Shown: positions 43,954 to 52,966, counted from the stretch's first letter. The stretch is 64,000 nt of DNA from Methanomicrobiales archaeon HGW-Methanomicrobiales-2 (GCA_002839645.1 PGYL01000001.1:1-64000), one strand, 5' to 3'. The notes: generated from the letters alone by a model not told the origin. Made by a program: numbers and translations.

Positions 43954-44386
43954 GAGTCTCATCCCCCGCAAGCACCTCACCAAGGTCGGTCTCGAAGTAC
44001 CGGGAGAGGAGGAGCCGCGCCTTCTCGATGGTGCACCCGCCTTTGCCTATGGCGATGCCGAGATCGCTTTTATTGATGTATACCATGAGCCTCCCGTCGT
44101 CTCCTTTCCTGGCACCGAAGACTTCGGCCGGTTTAAACACATTTCTCGTAAATTTCTCGATCTCGGGAGAATATTCGACCATTTCGATACGTTTGCCGAG
44201 GACCCGCTGCATCTTCCGGATATTGCTTCCGTTCCGGCCGATAGCGAGGCCCATATCTCCTTCTTTTATGAGGTATACTATGCGATCGAAGCGCTCATCG
44301 ATGATGCAGTCGAGCGCGGTCGCCCGGGTGAGAATTCTCAACTCTTCGATATATCGTCGCTCTTTAAAGCATATAGTTCGTATCAT
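43946..44386 (-). CDS. nusA: NusA-like KH-domain protein
   Basis: A 146-residue archaeal NusA homologue comprising two KH domains, each with a GxxG loop (IGRNGSNIRKMQ and IGKGGCTIEKARLL), plus a short N-terminus (RYIEELRILTRATALDCIID). It lacks the bacterial N-terminal polymerase-binding and S1 domains. Probably an RNA-binding elongation or termination factor. ATG 44386 is preferred over TTG five codons upstream. Confidence 0.92.
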   Translation of the reverse strand: MIRTICFKERRYIEELRILTRATALDCIIDERFDRIVYLIKEGDMGLAIGRNGSNIRKMQRVLGKRIEMVEYSPEIEKFTRNVFKPAEVFGARKGDDGRLMVYINKSDLGIAIGKGGCTIEKARLLLSRYFETDLGEVLAGDETHA

Positions 44387-44470
44387 TAGAGAGGTCCCCA
44401 ATGGGAATGATGCGGTATGATATAGTCGCTGGAAGAATATATATCTGATTACCCTTCCCGGGAGAGAAAT

Positions 44471-45931
44471 TTAGCACTTTTGCAGGATCACCTTTATTGT
44501 CGCGCCTTCCTCCGGTTTGCCGGGTACCCGGTCCGCCGCCCAGACGCGTCCGCCGTACTGGTTTACGAGGGTCTTGACGATATGAAGCCCAAGGCCCCTG
44601 CTCCCCGATGCGGTTTTGCTGCCCTCGCGGCTGAATCGGTCGAAGATGTTGGGTTTTAAGTGATCCGGTATACCGATGCCGGTATCGGCGACGGAGAGCG
44701 TCACGATATCTCCGGTCTCCATGACGGCTATCTCGATCCGGACCTTCATGCCGCCGAACTTGATGCTGTTGCTGATCAGGTTGGATACGATGTGTTCGAG
44801 GAGGGGGTTTGCCCAGACCATGTGGCTCTCCGGCTCGTACCTGATATCGATGCCAGCGTAGCGCTGTATCTGGCCGCGAACGATACCGTCCAGGTCGACC
44901 GGTTCAAGACGGACACGGTGTTTGTTGAGGGTGTTTAAGAGTTCAACATTCTTGATGACGTTGATCCCCTGCTCGACCGTGTTCTTGACCCGCTGAGCGA
45001 GCTCCGCCTCCTCACCGGAGAGCCGTTCCCGGAGCATCTCGATGATCGTTGCCGCAACCATGCTGGTGTTGTAGATGTCGGTGCCGAGCAGGTCGAGGTA
45101 GAGGCTGGAGAGCTGGCTGGTCTGCTCACAGAGAAGATCCCGGGTGATGTCGCGGCTGACCCCGGTGGCGGCCACGATCTTCCCGGCGGGGTTGTGCAGG
45201 GGGTGAATGGTGACCTGAAACGACCGCTGGTCGCTACGCCACACAAACGACCGGGTCTCCGATACCACCTCTCCCGCCTCGATGACCCGGTGCGCAGCCC
45301 CGACCAGAAAATCTGCCTCCTCCGCAGGAAACAGGGCATGGGGTGTCTTCCCTACGATCTCTTCGGGGTCTACGCCCAGGCTCCGGGCGCCGGTCCAGTA
45401 GAACTGGGTGAAGATGCCGTCCTGGTTGAGCGTGAAGATCATGTCGGGGAGAGAACTTGCCAGGATCTGCACCTGCTCCTCAGGTGCCGCACGAGCCTCT
45501 TCGACCGTTCTCTCTTCCGGAGTATCCCGGATGGTCTCAACCGCACCGATCTGCCTGCCGGCGGTGTCGTAGAGGGGGGCAGCCATACAGACGACCTCTC
45601 TATCGGATGCCGGGGGGATGTGGGACCCGGCGAGCAACTCTTCCCCTTCATGGGGGAGCACGCGGTAACGGTCGCTTCCGGCATCGCTGTGAGTCAGAAT
45701 GTAGTTCGCGAGTGTGGGGCATGTCTCGCCGAACAACGCTTTTCCATGGATGTGACCGCCTTTCCCTATGATATCATCTGCCGAAATGCCGGTGTACCGT
45801 TCCATGCTGTCGTTCCAGACGACCACCCTTCCTTCGCAGTCGAGAACGAGTGCCGGTTGCCGGAGATGGTCGAAGATACTCACGGGTATCTGGCTGTGTT
45901 TCATAGACTCTCTGGCTCTTTCCTGCTTCAT
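44471..45931 (-). CDS. PAS-PAS sensor histidine kinase, H-box His replaced by Thr
   Basis: A 486-residue signalling protein. Residues ~20-140 and ~155-265 are two PAS/PAC domains (FDHLRQPALVLDCEGRVVVWN; LPDMIFTLNQDGIF). The dimerisation helix reads LYLDLLGTDIYNTSMVAATIIEML, where related methanogen kinases have a His before the D-I/N motif; here codon ACC (45080-45082) gives Thr284. The ATPase has N-box HIVSNLISNSIKFGG, G1 ADTGIGIP, F-box IFDRFSREG, and G2 GSRGLGLHIVK. So it can bind ATP but may not autophosphorylate at the usual site. No membrane segment or adjacent response regulator is present. The start is one of several close GTG/ATG codons. Confidence 0.87.
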   Translation of the reverse strand: MKQERARESMKHSQIPVSIFDHLRQPALVLDCEGRVVVWNDSMERYTGISADDIIGKGGHIHGKALFGETCPTLANYILTHSDAGSDRYRVLPHEGEELLAGSHIPPASDREVVCMAAPLYDTAGRQIGAVETIRDTPEERTVEEARAAPEEQVQILASSLPDMIFTLNQDGIFTQFYWTGARSLGVDPEEIVGKTPHALFPAEEADFLVGAAHRVIEAGEVVSETRSFVWRSDQRSFQVTIHPLHNPAGKIVAATGVSRDITRDLLCEQTSQLSSLYLDLLGTDIYNTSMVAATIIEMLRERLSGEEAELAQRVKNTVEQGINVIKNVELLNTLNKHRVRLEPVDLDGIVRGQIQRYAGIDIRYEPESHMVWANPLLEHIVSNLISNSIKFGGMKVRIEIAVMETGDIVTLSVADTGIGIPDHLKPNIFDRFSREGSKTASGSRGLGLHIVKTLVNQYGGRVWAADRVPGKPEEGATIKVILQKC

Positions 45932-46207
45932 TTTCACACGCATCACCCGGGGACGGTTCTCGTCCCCGTATAGCCGCGAGAAGGCCTCCTCCTCCGGATC
46001 TCCGGGAGGATCCCTCTGTGCCGGCGGGTACAGACTCCTTGTTTATTACTGCTTCCGGTCCCGGCGATCAACCCCGTGCCTTCACGATCCATCGCTCAAG
46101 GATGGGTATCACCGGGGACCGGTATAAACGCGCAGGAAAAGTGTCTGGGAGAGTCGCTTAAAAGAGTGTCTATTTATTCTCTGCACAATATACTGCCCGG
46201 AGGATAT

Positions 46208-46374
46208 GTTATATATACCTTCTGAGATCTCTTCGGGGCAGATTATTGGGGGTTGGCGCAATACGTCAATTTGATGCAGGTTTACTGCTTGCGGGTCCCG
46301 CAGAATAGCCTTTCTGGATTGAGGCCGGGGACGCGAAAGCCGGCAGTTCACATCACTCGCGTAAGTTAATATTT
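46208..46374 (+). promoter_or_regulatory. Strong TATA element plus hairpins; DUF432 promoter
   Basis: This gap (45932-46393) holds a strong TATA (GTTATATATA, 46208-46217) followed at ~46240 by G-rich sequence and two hairpins: TGCGGG-T-CCCGCA (46290-46302) and GCCGG/CCGGC (46324-46328 with 46340-46344). A second TATA (TTAATATTT, 46366-46374) sits ~20-28 nt before the DUF432 ATG. The first signal could start a small RNA or a long leader. A further TATA-like GTTTATACC near 46122 on the minus strand fits the kinase. Confidence 0.4.
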
Positions 46375-46393
46375 GAGTATTTGCAGATCATAG

Positions 46394-47101
46394 ATGATGT
46401 TCGGGCGCTACAAAGGCATTTTTCACCGTGAAGACGGGGATATTCTGGTCGAAACCGAACGGAATGGCGGCCTTCTGACCTACCGGCGGAGGTGTAAAGG
46501 GCAGACGTTCGAGCGGCTCCTGGTCTCGGAAACGGGCGAGATCGTCATCAATCCGGTGGAGCCGATCAGTCTCCCCAAAGAGATCACGAAATTCCTCCAG
46601 ATTGAGTTTACTCCGATGATTCTTGAGCCCGGTGCCAGCCAGACGGTCTACCTGAAGTTTCCGGTTGAGATCGGCGTCTTCCTGGAGGCGGCAAGAGACA
46701 TCGATGTGCTCGATGTCTTTGGCCTCGGCACCCAGAAGTACACGCTCTATGGATCGCCGACGGGCGGAGTCGTCGCCCGCTGGTACCGGAGCGCGGTCTA
46801 CACGGAGGCTCCCCCGGTCGAGTGTCTCTCTGAAGGAGTGATGGAACTCTCCATCCACAACGCATCCCACGAGTGGGTGGAGATCTCATGCGCTGTCTTT
46901 GACAGCACCGATATGAAGATCTACTACGGCGACTTTGTGGCGACCACTGCCACGATGAAGGTTATCAGTGTGACTCTGGCGGAGACGGACTTCATCGATG
47001 CGCCTCTCCGCCCCGGCATGGTAAAGTCCATCGAACTGCATGCGGCCCGCAAGATCCCGGTGATCAACCGCGGATACCTGATGGAGTGGGGGTTTTCATG
47101 A
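46394..47101 (+). CDS. DUF432-family protein
   Basis: A 235-residue protein of unknown biochemistry matching the archaeal DUF432 family: FGRYKGIFHREDGDILVETERNGG at the N-terminus and KYTLYGSPTGGVVARWYRSAVY in the middle. No membrane segment or catalytic motif is seen. It overlaps the mechanosensitive channel gene by 4 bp (ATGA). DUF432 genes next to MscS homologues suggest a role in osmotic response (inference). Confidence 0.85.
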   Translation: MMFGRYKGIFHREDGDILVETERNGGLLTYRRRCKGQTFERLLVSETGEIVINPVEPISLPKEITKFLQIEFTPMILEPGASQTVYLKFPVEIGVFLEAARDIDVLDVFGLGTQKYTLYGSPTGGVVARWYRSAVYTEAPPVECLSEGVMELSIHNASHEWVEISCAVFDSTDMKIYYGDFVATTATMKVISVTLAETDFIDAPLRPGMVKSIELHAARKIPVINRGYLMEWGFS

Positions 47102-47949
47102 GCTTCAACGCGACGGAGGTTTTCGAGATCCCCATCGGCATCGGCAATATCACTGTCGAAAACCTCCTGTATTTCACCGTCATCATCATCATCGGCCTTA
47201 CGGTCGCGAAGGTCGTCTCGACAAACGTCCGACGAGCCTTATCGGATCGGCTGCCCAAGAACGAGCGCGAGTTGCTCACGAAACTGGTCTACTACCTCAT
47301 CCTTGTCTGGGCGATCGTCATCGCTCTCCCGCAGCTCAAGTTCGACCTCTCCGGCCTCCTGGTGGCCGGAGGTATCGCCGGTCTCGTCATCGGTTTTGCC
47401 AGCCAGAGCGTCGTCTCAAACCTGGTCTCCGGCCTCTTCCTCATGTTCGAGCACCCGATCAAGATTGGCGACAACATCAATGTCGCGGATGTCAGCGGCA
47501 GCGTCGAGGACATCCGCGTCCTCTCGACCGTCGTCAAGATGTATGACGGGATCTATGTCAGGATCCCGAACGAAACGGTCTTCACCTCGAACATCACGAA
47601 CTACGTCCACAACGCCGCCCGGAGGTTCGAATACCAGATCGGCATCCGGTACCAGGACGATGCGAACGAGGCGATCCGGATCACCAAAGACGTCATCGAG
47701 ACCCACCCGTTCGCGCTGAAGAGCCCGGCACCGTCGGTCTTTGTCGATAATCTTGGCGATAACAGCGTCAACCGGACCGCCTATATCTGGGCGCCGGCCC
47801 GGAACTGGTGGGACGTCCGGACGGACCTCCTCTGGAGGATCAAGCAGGAACTTGAAGCGAACGGCATCGAGATCCCCTTCCCGCAGCGCACGGTCTGGTT
47901 TGCGGACGGACTCGAAGTGAAGAACCGGGCTGCTGAAAAGAAAGAGTAA
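47098..47949 (+). CDS. MscS-type small-conductance mechanosensitive channel
   Basis: A 283-residue channel with about three membrane helices in the first ~95 residues. The pore helix and adjacent motif read LVAGGIAGLVIGFASQSVVSNLVSGLFLMFEHPIKIGD, the classic MscS pore-lining helix with its GxAxxG-type spacing, and then the cytoplasmic beta domain (VSGSVEDIRVLSTVVKMYDGIYVRIPNETVF). ATG 47098 starts inside the DUF432 stop codon. Expected to release solutes during osmotic downshock. A T6 tract follows 6 nt after the stop. Confidence 0.95.
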   Translation: MSFNATEVFEIPIGIGNITVENLLYFTVIIIIGLTVAKVVSTNVRRALSDRLPKNERELLTKLVYYLILVWAIVIALPQLKFDLSGLLVAGGIAGLVIGFASQSVVSNLVSGLFLMFEHPIKIGDNINVADVSGSVEDIRVLSTVVKMYDGIYVRIPNETVFTSNITNYVHNAARRFEYQIGIRYQDDANEAIRITKDVIETHPFALKSPAPSVFVDNLGDNSVNRTAYIWAPARNWWDVRTDLLWRIKQELEANGIEIPFPQRTVWFADGLEVKNRAAEKKE

Positions 47950-47955
47950 CCTTTT

Positions 47956-48615
47956 TTAGATCCGGTGCACCCGCCCCGCACCCCCCGGCCGGAAGGAGGC
48001 CGGGTACCGCTCTGCGATCTCCCCGATCGTATCGGTGCAGTGCGATGCCGAGAGATACGTCACGGCGAGTGCGTCGATATCTTCGCCGGTGACGGTGTGC
48101 AGCCCGCCGATGACGCCCCACACCAATCCTTCCTCTGCGACCCGGTCGATGATCCGGCTGATGTGGGGGTGTGCGCATCCGGTGACGACCAGAAAGCCCT
48201 CCGGCACGGTTATCGCGAGCGACTGTTCCCGGATATCGGTCCCGAGCGGGCCGGTCACGGCGATGCCGTCCGCGATCTTTGTCCACGCACTGACGATCTG
48301 CGGCTCGGTATACTCCCGGATCAGCCCAAGTGTCTTCTCCGAAAAGGCGTCGTGGACATAGACCTCCATCGAGGGGTTCGCGGCAAGAACCGCTGCGAGG
48401 CCGCCGATATGGTCGTGGTGGTCGTGGGAGAGGACGAGGCGCCCAACAGACGCAGGGTCGATCCCGAGCGCCTGCATGTTTGCGAGCAGGACGTCGCCGC
48501 GTTCCCCGGTATCAAAGAGCAGGCCCGCCTCATTGATCAGGCAGGAGAACCCCCAGTCCGTCGTGAGTCCCTCCCGGCAGGGGATGTTGTTGTATATCTC
48601 GGTGATGGTGAGCAT
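47956..48615 (-). CDS. Metallo-beta-lactamase-fold hydrolase (COG1237-like)
   Basis: A 219-residue MBL-fold protein with the metal motif LSHDHHDHIGGL, later TGCAHPHIS and IGGLHTV and a late YLSASHCTDT. This matches the COG1237 family, often annotated as an RFAP/methanopterin-related synthase, a name based on M. jannaschii work that may not apply to all members. The substrate is not determined. It is convergent with MscS. Confidence 0.85.
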   Translation of the reverse strand: MLTITEIYNNIPCREGLTTDWGFSCLINEAGLLFDTGERGDVLLANMQALGIDPASVGRLVLSHDHHDHIGGLAAVLAANPSMEVYVHDAFSEKTLGLIREYTEPQIVSAWTKIADGIAVTGPLGTDIREQSLAITVPEGFLVVTGCAHPHISRIIDRVAEEGLVWGVIGGLHTVTGEDIDALAVTYLSASHCTDTIGEIAERYPASFRPGGAGRVHRI

Positions 48616-48747
48616 GAAGAACAGACTCCAGTCTTTGGGTCTCTCCCTGGTAGAGATTATGCTTCCCGATGGGGCAGATTGGATGGGGAGAGGTAAGGCC
48701 CGGGGGTCGGAGTGTCCCGGGCCTGCAGACGAAAAAGAGGGAGGAAT

Positions 48748-49485
48748 TTATCCGATGATGTAGGTGATGGAGACGGTGGCGGTCACGTCGATCTCGCCGA
48801 CCTCGAGCGGGGTCGGGACAGCGCTGCCCGCTGCCTTCTCCATGCCCGAGTAGCGGCTGTCGTAGGCCATGGGCACGTAGTTGCCTCCTACGTTGACCTC
48901 TTTGACGTCGATGATGGTCTTGCCGATGGCTGCAGCAACCGCGTTTGCGTCGCCCCGCGCCTGCGCTACCGCGGCGGTCAGTGCGTCCGCTCTGAACTCC
49001 TGCTGCTTTGCGTCGCTCAAGGTGAACGAGAACCGATCGACCCGGTTTGCGCCGCTGGTGACGGCCAGGTCGACGATCTCGCCGGCGCGGTTAACGTCGC
49101 TTAACGTGACCTCGAGGCTGTTGATCACCCGGTAGTACTTCACCTTGGAGGTTGTCAGGGGCCTGTCGCTGCTCTCGGTCACCGGGATGATGTTGTAGCC
49201 GGTGGTCCGGATGTCTTTTGCCGGGATGCCGGCATTCTTTATGGCGTTGATCACGGCATCCATCTGCCGGGCGTTCTGCTGCTGCGCCGTCGCAACGTCG
49301 GCGTTCTCGGTCTCGACCGCGAACACGATGATCGCCTGGTCGGGTGTTGTCGTCACCTTGCCGGTACCGGAGACGTAGATCACTTTGTCTTTAGATTCCT
49401 CCGGCAACTGTGCGGTGACGTTTCCTATCACCGCGGCGCAGAGGACCATCAGAGCGATCCCCAGAAGTGCTGTCTTTCCTCGCAT
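48748..49485 (-). CDS. SIMPL-domain (DUF541) exported protein
   Basis: A 245-residue protein with an N-terminal hydrophobic signal (KTALLGIALMVLCAAVIGNVTA) and a SIMPL/DUF541 domain: VSGTGKVTTTPDQAIIVFAVETE, IRTTGYNIIPV, and YRVINSLEVTLSD. Family members are periplasmic or surface oligomers of unclear function. ATG 49485 is preferred over an in-frame TTG three codons upstream. A T5 run lies past the stop. Confidence 0.9.
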   Translation of the reverse strand: MRGKTALLGIALMVLCAAVIGNVTAQLPEESKDKVIYVSGTGKVTTTPDQAIIVFAVETENADVATAQQQNARQMDAVINAIKNAGIPAKDIRTTGYNIIPVTESSDRPLTTSKVKYYRVINSLEVTLSDVNRAGEIVDLAVTSGANRVDRFSFTLSDAKQQEFRADALTAAVAQARGDANAVAAAIGKTIIDVKEVNVGGNYVPMAYDSRYSGMEKAAGSAVPTPLEVGEIDVTATVSITYIIG

Positions 49486-49606
49486 AGGTATCAATCATCA
49501 CTTGATTTGGCGAAAATAAATATCTTGCTTTAGCTACGAGAATTTTCGTATCTTTAATTGGAGGAATCCCGAAAAAGGTTCTTTTACTCTCGCATTTCGG
49601 CTGGCG

Positions 49607-50287
49607 TCATTCGCGATCGGTCGCCGGCCGCCACCCGGCCGCCGCCACCAGACGGGCAATCAGGACGGCGATATAGATGGTCCCGCTCACGGTCTCGAGC
49701 ACGGCGAGCGACCGGGCCTGGTCGGTGATCGGCGTGATGTCGCCGTAGCCGAGCGTCGCGAGGGTGACGAAACTGTAGTAGATGGACGTCGGGAAGGTGA
49801 AGGCGCCGCCCCCCGGCCCGGCCGAAAACGATCCCGGACTGATGCTCTCGACGAGGCCGTAGGCGGTCGCCCAGGTGAGGCCCATGAGGAGATAGACGGA
49901 GACCGCCCCGTAGATGGTGTCGGTGGTGACCCTGCGTTCCCCGAGCACCCGGAAAAGGCCGAAGAGCGCGGTGAAGGCGTAGAAGAGGAGCGTGAAGACG
50001 CTCTCGGCGGTGCCGATTACGGGATTCCCGGTGACGACGTGGAGCCAGCCGAGGCCGAAGGCGGGAACCGCGAGGAGAGCGGCGATGACGACCTGCCGTC
50101 GCCGGTTGCTCACGGCGTAGACCCCGGTGATCAGGATGAAGGACGAGAGCACCTTCAGGGCGACCGTGCCGGTCGGCCCTGCACCTGCGTAGGGGTAGAC
50201 CGCGAGCAGAAGGATGAGCGATGCGAGCAGGTAGTGGAACTGCATTTCCCTCGCGCGGGCAAGATACCGGGCGAGAGGGTTCCTCAC
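49607..50287 (-). CDS. Potassium channel with selectivity filter TLGYGD
   Basis: A 226-residue membrane protein with several N-terminal helices and a C-terminal two-helix pore. The pore loop SIYYSFVTLATLGYGDITPITD carries the K+ selectivity signature T-x-G-Y-G-D. There is no cytoplasmic RCK or CNBD regulatory domain. The start is GTG 50287, overlapping the kinase stop by 4 bp (GTGA), so the channel is co-translated with the upstream kinase and may be its regulatory target (inference). Confidence 0.9.
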   Translation of the reverse strand: MRNPLARYLARAREMQFHYLLASLILLLAVYPYAGAGPTGTVALKVLSSFILITGVYAVSNRRRQVVIAALLAVPAFGLGWLHVVTGNPVIGTAESVFTLLFYAFTALFGLFRVLGERRVTTDTIYGAVSVYLLMGLTWATAYGLVESISPGSFSAGPGGGAFTFPTSIYYSFVTLATLGYGDITPITDQARSLAVLETVSGTIYIAVLIARLVAAAGWRPATDRE

Positions 50288-51660
50288 GCTCTCTCCTCCC
50301 CTGCGGGTCCGGTCGGCGTCGTGTCGCCTGCTTCCCTCATCAGGGTCTCGATGGCATCGAGCACCTCCCCGGCAGATTGGTAACGGTCAGCAGGGTCCTT
50401 TGCGAGGCACCGGAGGATAATCGGGTCGAGTCTTTTGAGGTCCGGATCGATCCGTGAGGGGGCGACCGGCTGCTCCCGGAGGGTTGCCCCGGCAAGCCCG
50501 ACGAGGTTCTCGCCGGCATGGGGGGTCTTCCCCGTCACCAGTTCGTAGAAGACGACGCCGAGCTGGTAGATGTCGGTCCGTGCATCGGTCCTGCCGAACC
50601 GTTCCGGGGCGATCTGCTCCGGGGCCGCATACGCGAGGGTGAACCCGGCGATGCTGGTGTCCCGGCTCGCTGCCAGCGTCGTGCTCATGCCCCAGTCGGT
50701 GATCTTTGGCGTCAGGTCGTCCGCGAGAAGGATGTTCCTCGGCTTGATATCCCGGTGGACGACGCCTCGCTCATGGGCGTAGGCCAGGCCGGCGGCGATG
50801 CCTGCAGCGATACGGGCGGCGGTCTTGACCGGGGCGGGTTTTGCAATCTCCTCGAGCGTCCGGGGCAGGAACTCCATTTCGACGAAGGGTACCGGGAGGA
50901 TGTTGACCGAGTAGACCGCCACGATGTTTTTGTGCGTGAGGTCTTCCCAGAACCGCATCTCTTTCATGAAGGTTTTTCCGGTCGCTTCATCGTAGGTGAC
51001 CGGGATCTTCACCGCTACGGTCTGACGGTCATCACGCCTGACCGCCGAAAAGACCTGTCCGAGCCCGCCTCTCCCGACGAAGGCGACCTGGCCGTACCGC
51101 CCTGCAAGTTCGGGCGGGAACCCGGCCGGGTGGGAGAGCGTGGTCCGGTATGCGCCGGGGAGGATGGTCGTGCCCGCCGGTGCTTCGCCGGCATCTGCTC
51201 GTTGCGACTTCTTCAGGTGCCCGGCACCGAGCACGGAGGCACCGCCGAGCAGGATGAGGGCCAGAGCAACCCCGGCCCAGGGGAACGGGTCGGTGATCGT
51301 CTGGCTGTTTTCCCGGGGTGTTGTTGTGGCTGTCGCGGTTGCCGTCACCTCCGGCGTCGCCTCTGTCTGCTGTTCTCCCGGGGTGACGGTCTCTTCGGGC
51401 GAGGGCAGGGCGGTCGGCGTCGCTTTCGGCGTATCCCTGGCCTTGCCGTTGTCCTTGTCCTTGTTCCGGCCGGGAGCGTCTCCGCTCTTTCCGGGGGCGG
51501 TAACCGTATCCTCGCCCGGTGTCTTGCCGGCAGCCTCGATAGCGGCAGCGTCGGTGCCGGAGAGCTCCGGCGGCCCCGTTGCTCCCGAGACGCCGGGAGA
51601 GATGACGAGGAGGAGCAGGCCGGCGGCGAGGAGCAGGACGGCCGCCCGTTCAGGCCGCAT
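50284..51660 (-). CDS. Transmembrane Ser/Thr protein kinase
   Basis: A 458-residue kinase. N-terminal signal-like helix (AAVLLLAAGLLLLVISPGVSGA, ~6-27), a ~95-residue Pro/Thr/Glu/Lys-rich external segment, a membrane helix (WAGVALALILLGGASVLGAG, ~128-148), then the kinase domain. Kinase motifs: GRGGLGQVFSAV (glycine loop), VAVKIP (Lys), VVHRDIKPRNILL (HRDxKxxN), TDWG in place of DFG, and AYAAPEQIAPE. Unlike bacterial PknB, the kinase is C-terminal. Start ATG 51660 overlaps the FHA gene by 11 bp, and its stop overlaps the channel start. Suggested targets are the FHA protein and the channel. Confidence 0.9.
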   Translation of the reverse strand: MRPERAAVLLLAAGLLLLVISPGVSGATGPPELSGTDAAAIEAAGKTPGEDTVTAPGKSGDAPGRNKDKDNGKARDTPKATPTALPSPEETVTPGEQQTEATPEVTATATATTTPRENSQTITDPFPWAGVALALILLGGASVLGAGHLKKSQRADAGEAPAGTTILPGAYRTTLSHPAGFPPELAGRYGQVAFVGRGGLGQVFSAVRRDDRQTVAVKIPVTYDEATGKTFMKEMRFWEDLTHKNIVAVYSVNILPVPFVEMEFLPRTLEEIAKPAPVKTAARIAAGIAAGLAYAHERGVVHRDIKPRNILLADDLTPKITDWGMSTTLAASRDTSIAGFTLAYAAPEQIAPERFGRTDARTDIYQLGVVFYELVTGKTPHAGENLVGLAGATLREQPVAPSRIDPDLKRLDPIILRCLAKDPADRYQSAGEVLDAIETLMREAGDTTPTGPAGEERA

Positions 51661-52450
51661 CCGGCGCCGGCACCCCCCCGGAGACGGCGAAGACGAGGGT
51701 TGCCCCCGGCGCGCCCTTTGCGAGTTCGACGAGGTCGCCGTCGTGGAGCTCCCGCCGCGTGCCCCGGTCGAGCGGCGTACCGTTCACGAAAGTGCCGCCC
51801 GTGCTGCCGCAGTCCTCGATGAGCCAGGCGCCGTCCCGGTGGCGGGTGAGCCGGGCGTGCGGTCTCGAGACGCGGGTGACCGCCGCGTACTCTTCGCCGA
51901 GAACGATATCCTGCCCGGCTTGGCGGGGTGCGTCCGGGTCCGCCCGGCCTATGGCGATGCTGTCGTGCCCGAGCGGGAAGACCCTGCCGTCCTCTGACCC
52001 GCCGAGGAGGATGACGACCGGGAACTGCCCGGAAAACTCTCCCGAGAACGTCTCCCGGACACCGGCAAGTCTCTTCGCGAGCACAGCATCCGTGAGCGTC
52101 AGTTTCAGGTTCGAGAAGAGCCCGAGGCTTCTCGTGATCGCCTCGAGTCCCCCGGGCACGAGCGAGTATTTCCAGACCGGGTGAATTCCTTTTGCGGTCG
52201 GGCGGGAGAGACCGGCCTCTTTCTTGACGACGCCTATGCTCAGCAGTTTGTCGAGATGCTTCTTTGTGTTCTCGTAGCTCGTCTCGATCGCGGCCGAGAT
52301 CTGCCGGACATCCTTTGGACTGCGTTCGATGACCTTTAAGATCTTCAAGCGCGTGCTGCTGCTCAGCACGTCCAGGTATTCGGAGAGTTCCTGCAGATCG
52401 TCGGTGTCTATATCGAGGATCAGTGTCCTTGAGTCGTCGTCGTTGGTCAT
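51650..52450 (-). CDS. Winged-helix regulator with FHA domain
   Basis: A 266-residue fusion. Residues ~18-110 are an ArsR/HxlR-like winged helix (LDVLSSSTRLKILKVIERSPKDVRQISAAIETSYENTKKHLDKLLSIGVV). Residues ~160-255 are an FHA domain with IAIGRADPD (GR), VSRPHARL (SxxH), and GSTGGTFVNGTPL (NG) signatures for phosphothreonine binding. It likely binds its own DNA target and is controlled by phosphorylated partners from the adjacent kinase. Start ATG 52450 follows GGAGG. It is the first gene of the three-gene operon. Confidence 0.92.
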   Translation of the reverse strand: MTNDDDSRTLILDIDTDDLQELSEYLDVLSSSTRLKILKVIERSPKDVRQISAAIETSYENTKKHLDKLLSIGVVKKEAGLSRPTAKGIHPVWKYSLVPGGLEAITRSLGLFSNLKLTLTDAVLAKRLAGVRETFSGEFSGQFPVVILLGGSEDGRVFPLGHDSIAIGRADPDAPRQAGQDIVLGEEYAAVTRVSRPHARLTRHRDGAWLIEDCGSTGGTFVNGTPLDRGTRRELHDGDLVELAKGAPGATLVFAVSGGVPAPDAA

Positions 52451-52654
52451 AGGTCCTCCGGTCGGCCTTGCTGTATGTTTTCACGAGGTCTCTGATGAAG
52501 GTTGTGCACTTCACCGGGCGATCCTGCATCCCGGCAGGGGCATACCGACCATAATCCCCGGGCTCCCACGTGGCGACGGCGCCGCAGAATGCGTGGTTCG
52601 TCTCCGGATCCGGCTCCGGATCATCTTTTATACGAGGGGATCGATCGAGGTGGC

Positions 52655-52939
52655 ATGCTTGAGGATATCGAGACCCTGCAACAGCGGGCCGTGATGGTGG
52701 AGATCGAGGAGATGATCCAGTCGACACCCAATTATGCCGATATCAGGACAGCACTCCAGTCGTTAAATTTCATACCGGAGCAGGACGACGCCGATGTCGC
52801 GATCTGGGTGCATCCCGCTCTCCGGATCTTCGTCCTCTTACAGATGAACCTCGGCGGCGGGTATGCAGGGTACAAGGTGGCCGCCTACGACGATCTGGAA
52901 GGCCGCGAGGGGATGTCTGCCGGCTACAACGCCCGGTGA
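52655..52939 (+). CDS. Small conserved protein, paralogue 1
   Basis: A 94-residue protein of unknown function: an N-terminal helix (MLEDIETLQQRAVMVEIEEMI), a YADIRTALQSLNF helix, then beta strands (DADVAIWVHPALRIFVLLQMN) and a final KVAAYDDLEG. No signal or membrane segment. A TATA-like CTTTTATAC and GAGGTG sit upstream of ATG. A recognisable paralogue lies at 53460 on the other side of a repeat copy. Confidence 0.75.
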   Translation: MLEDIETLQQRAVMVEIEEMIQSTPNYADIRTALQSLNFIPEQDDADVAIWVHPALRIFVLLQMNLGGGYAGYKVAAYDDLEGREGMSAGYNAR

Positions 52940-52966
52940 TGGTTCTGTCCCCGTCGTAGCCCGTGG

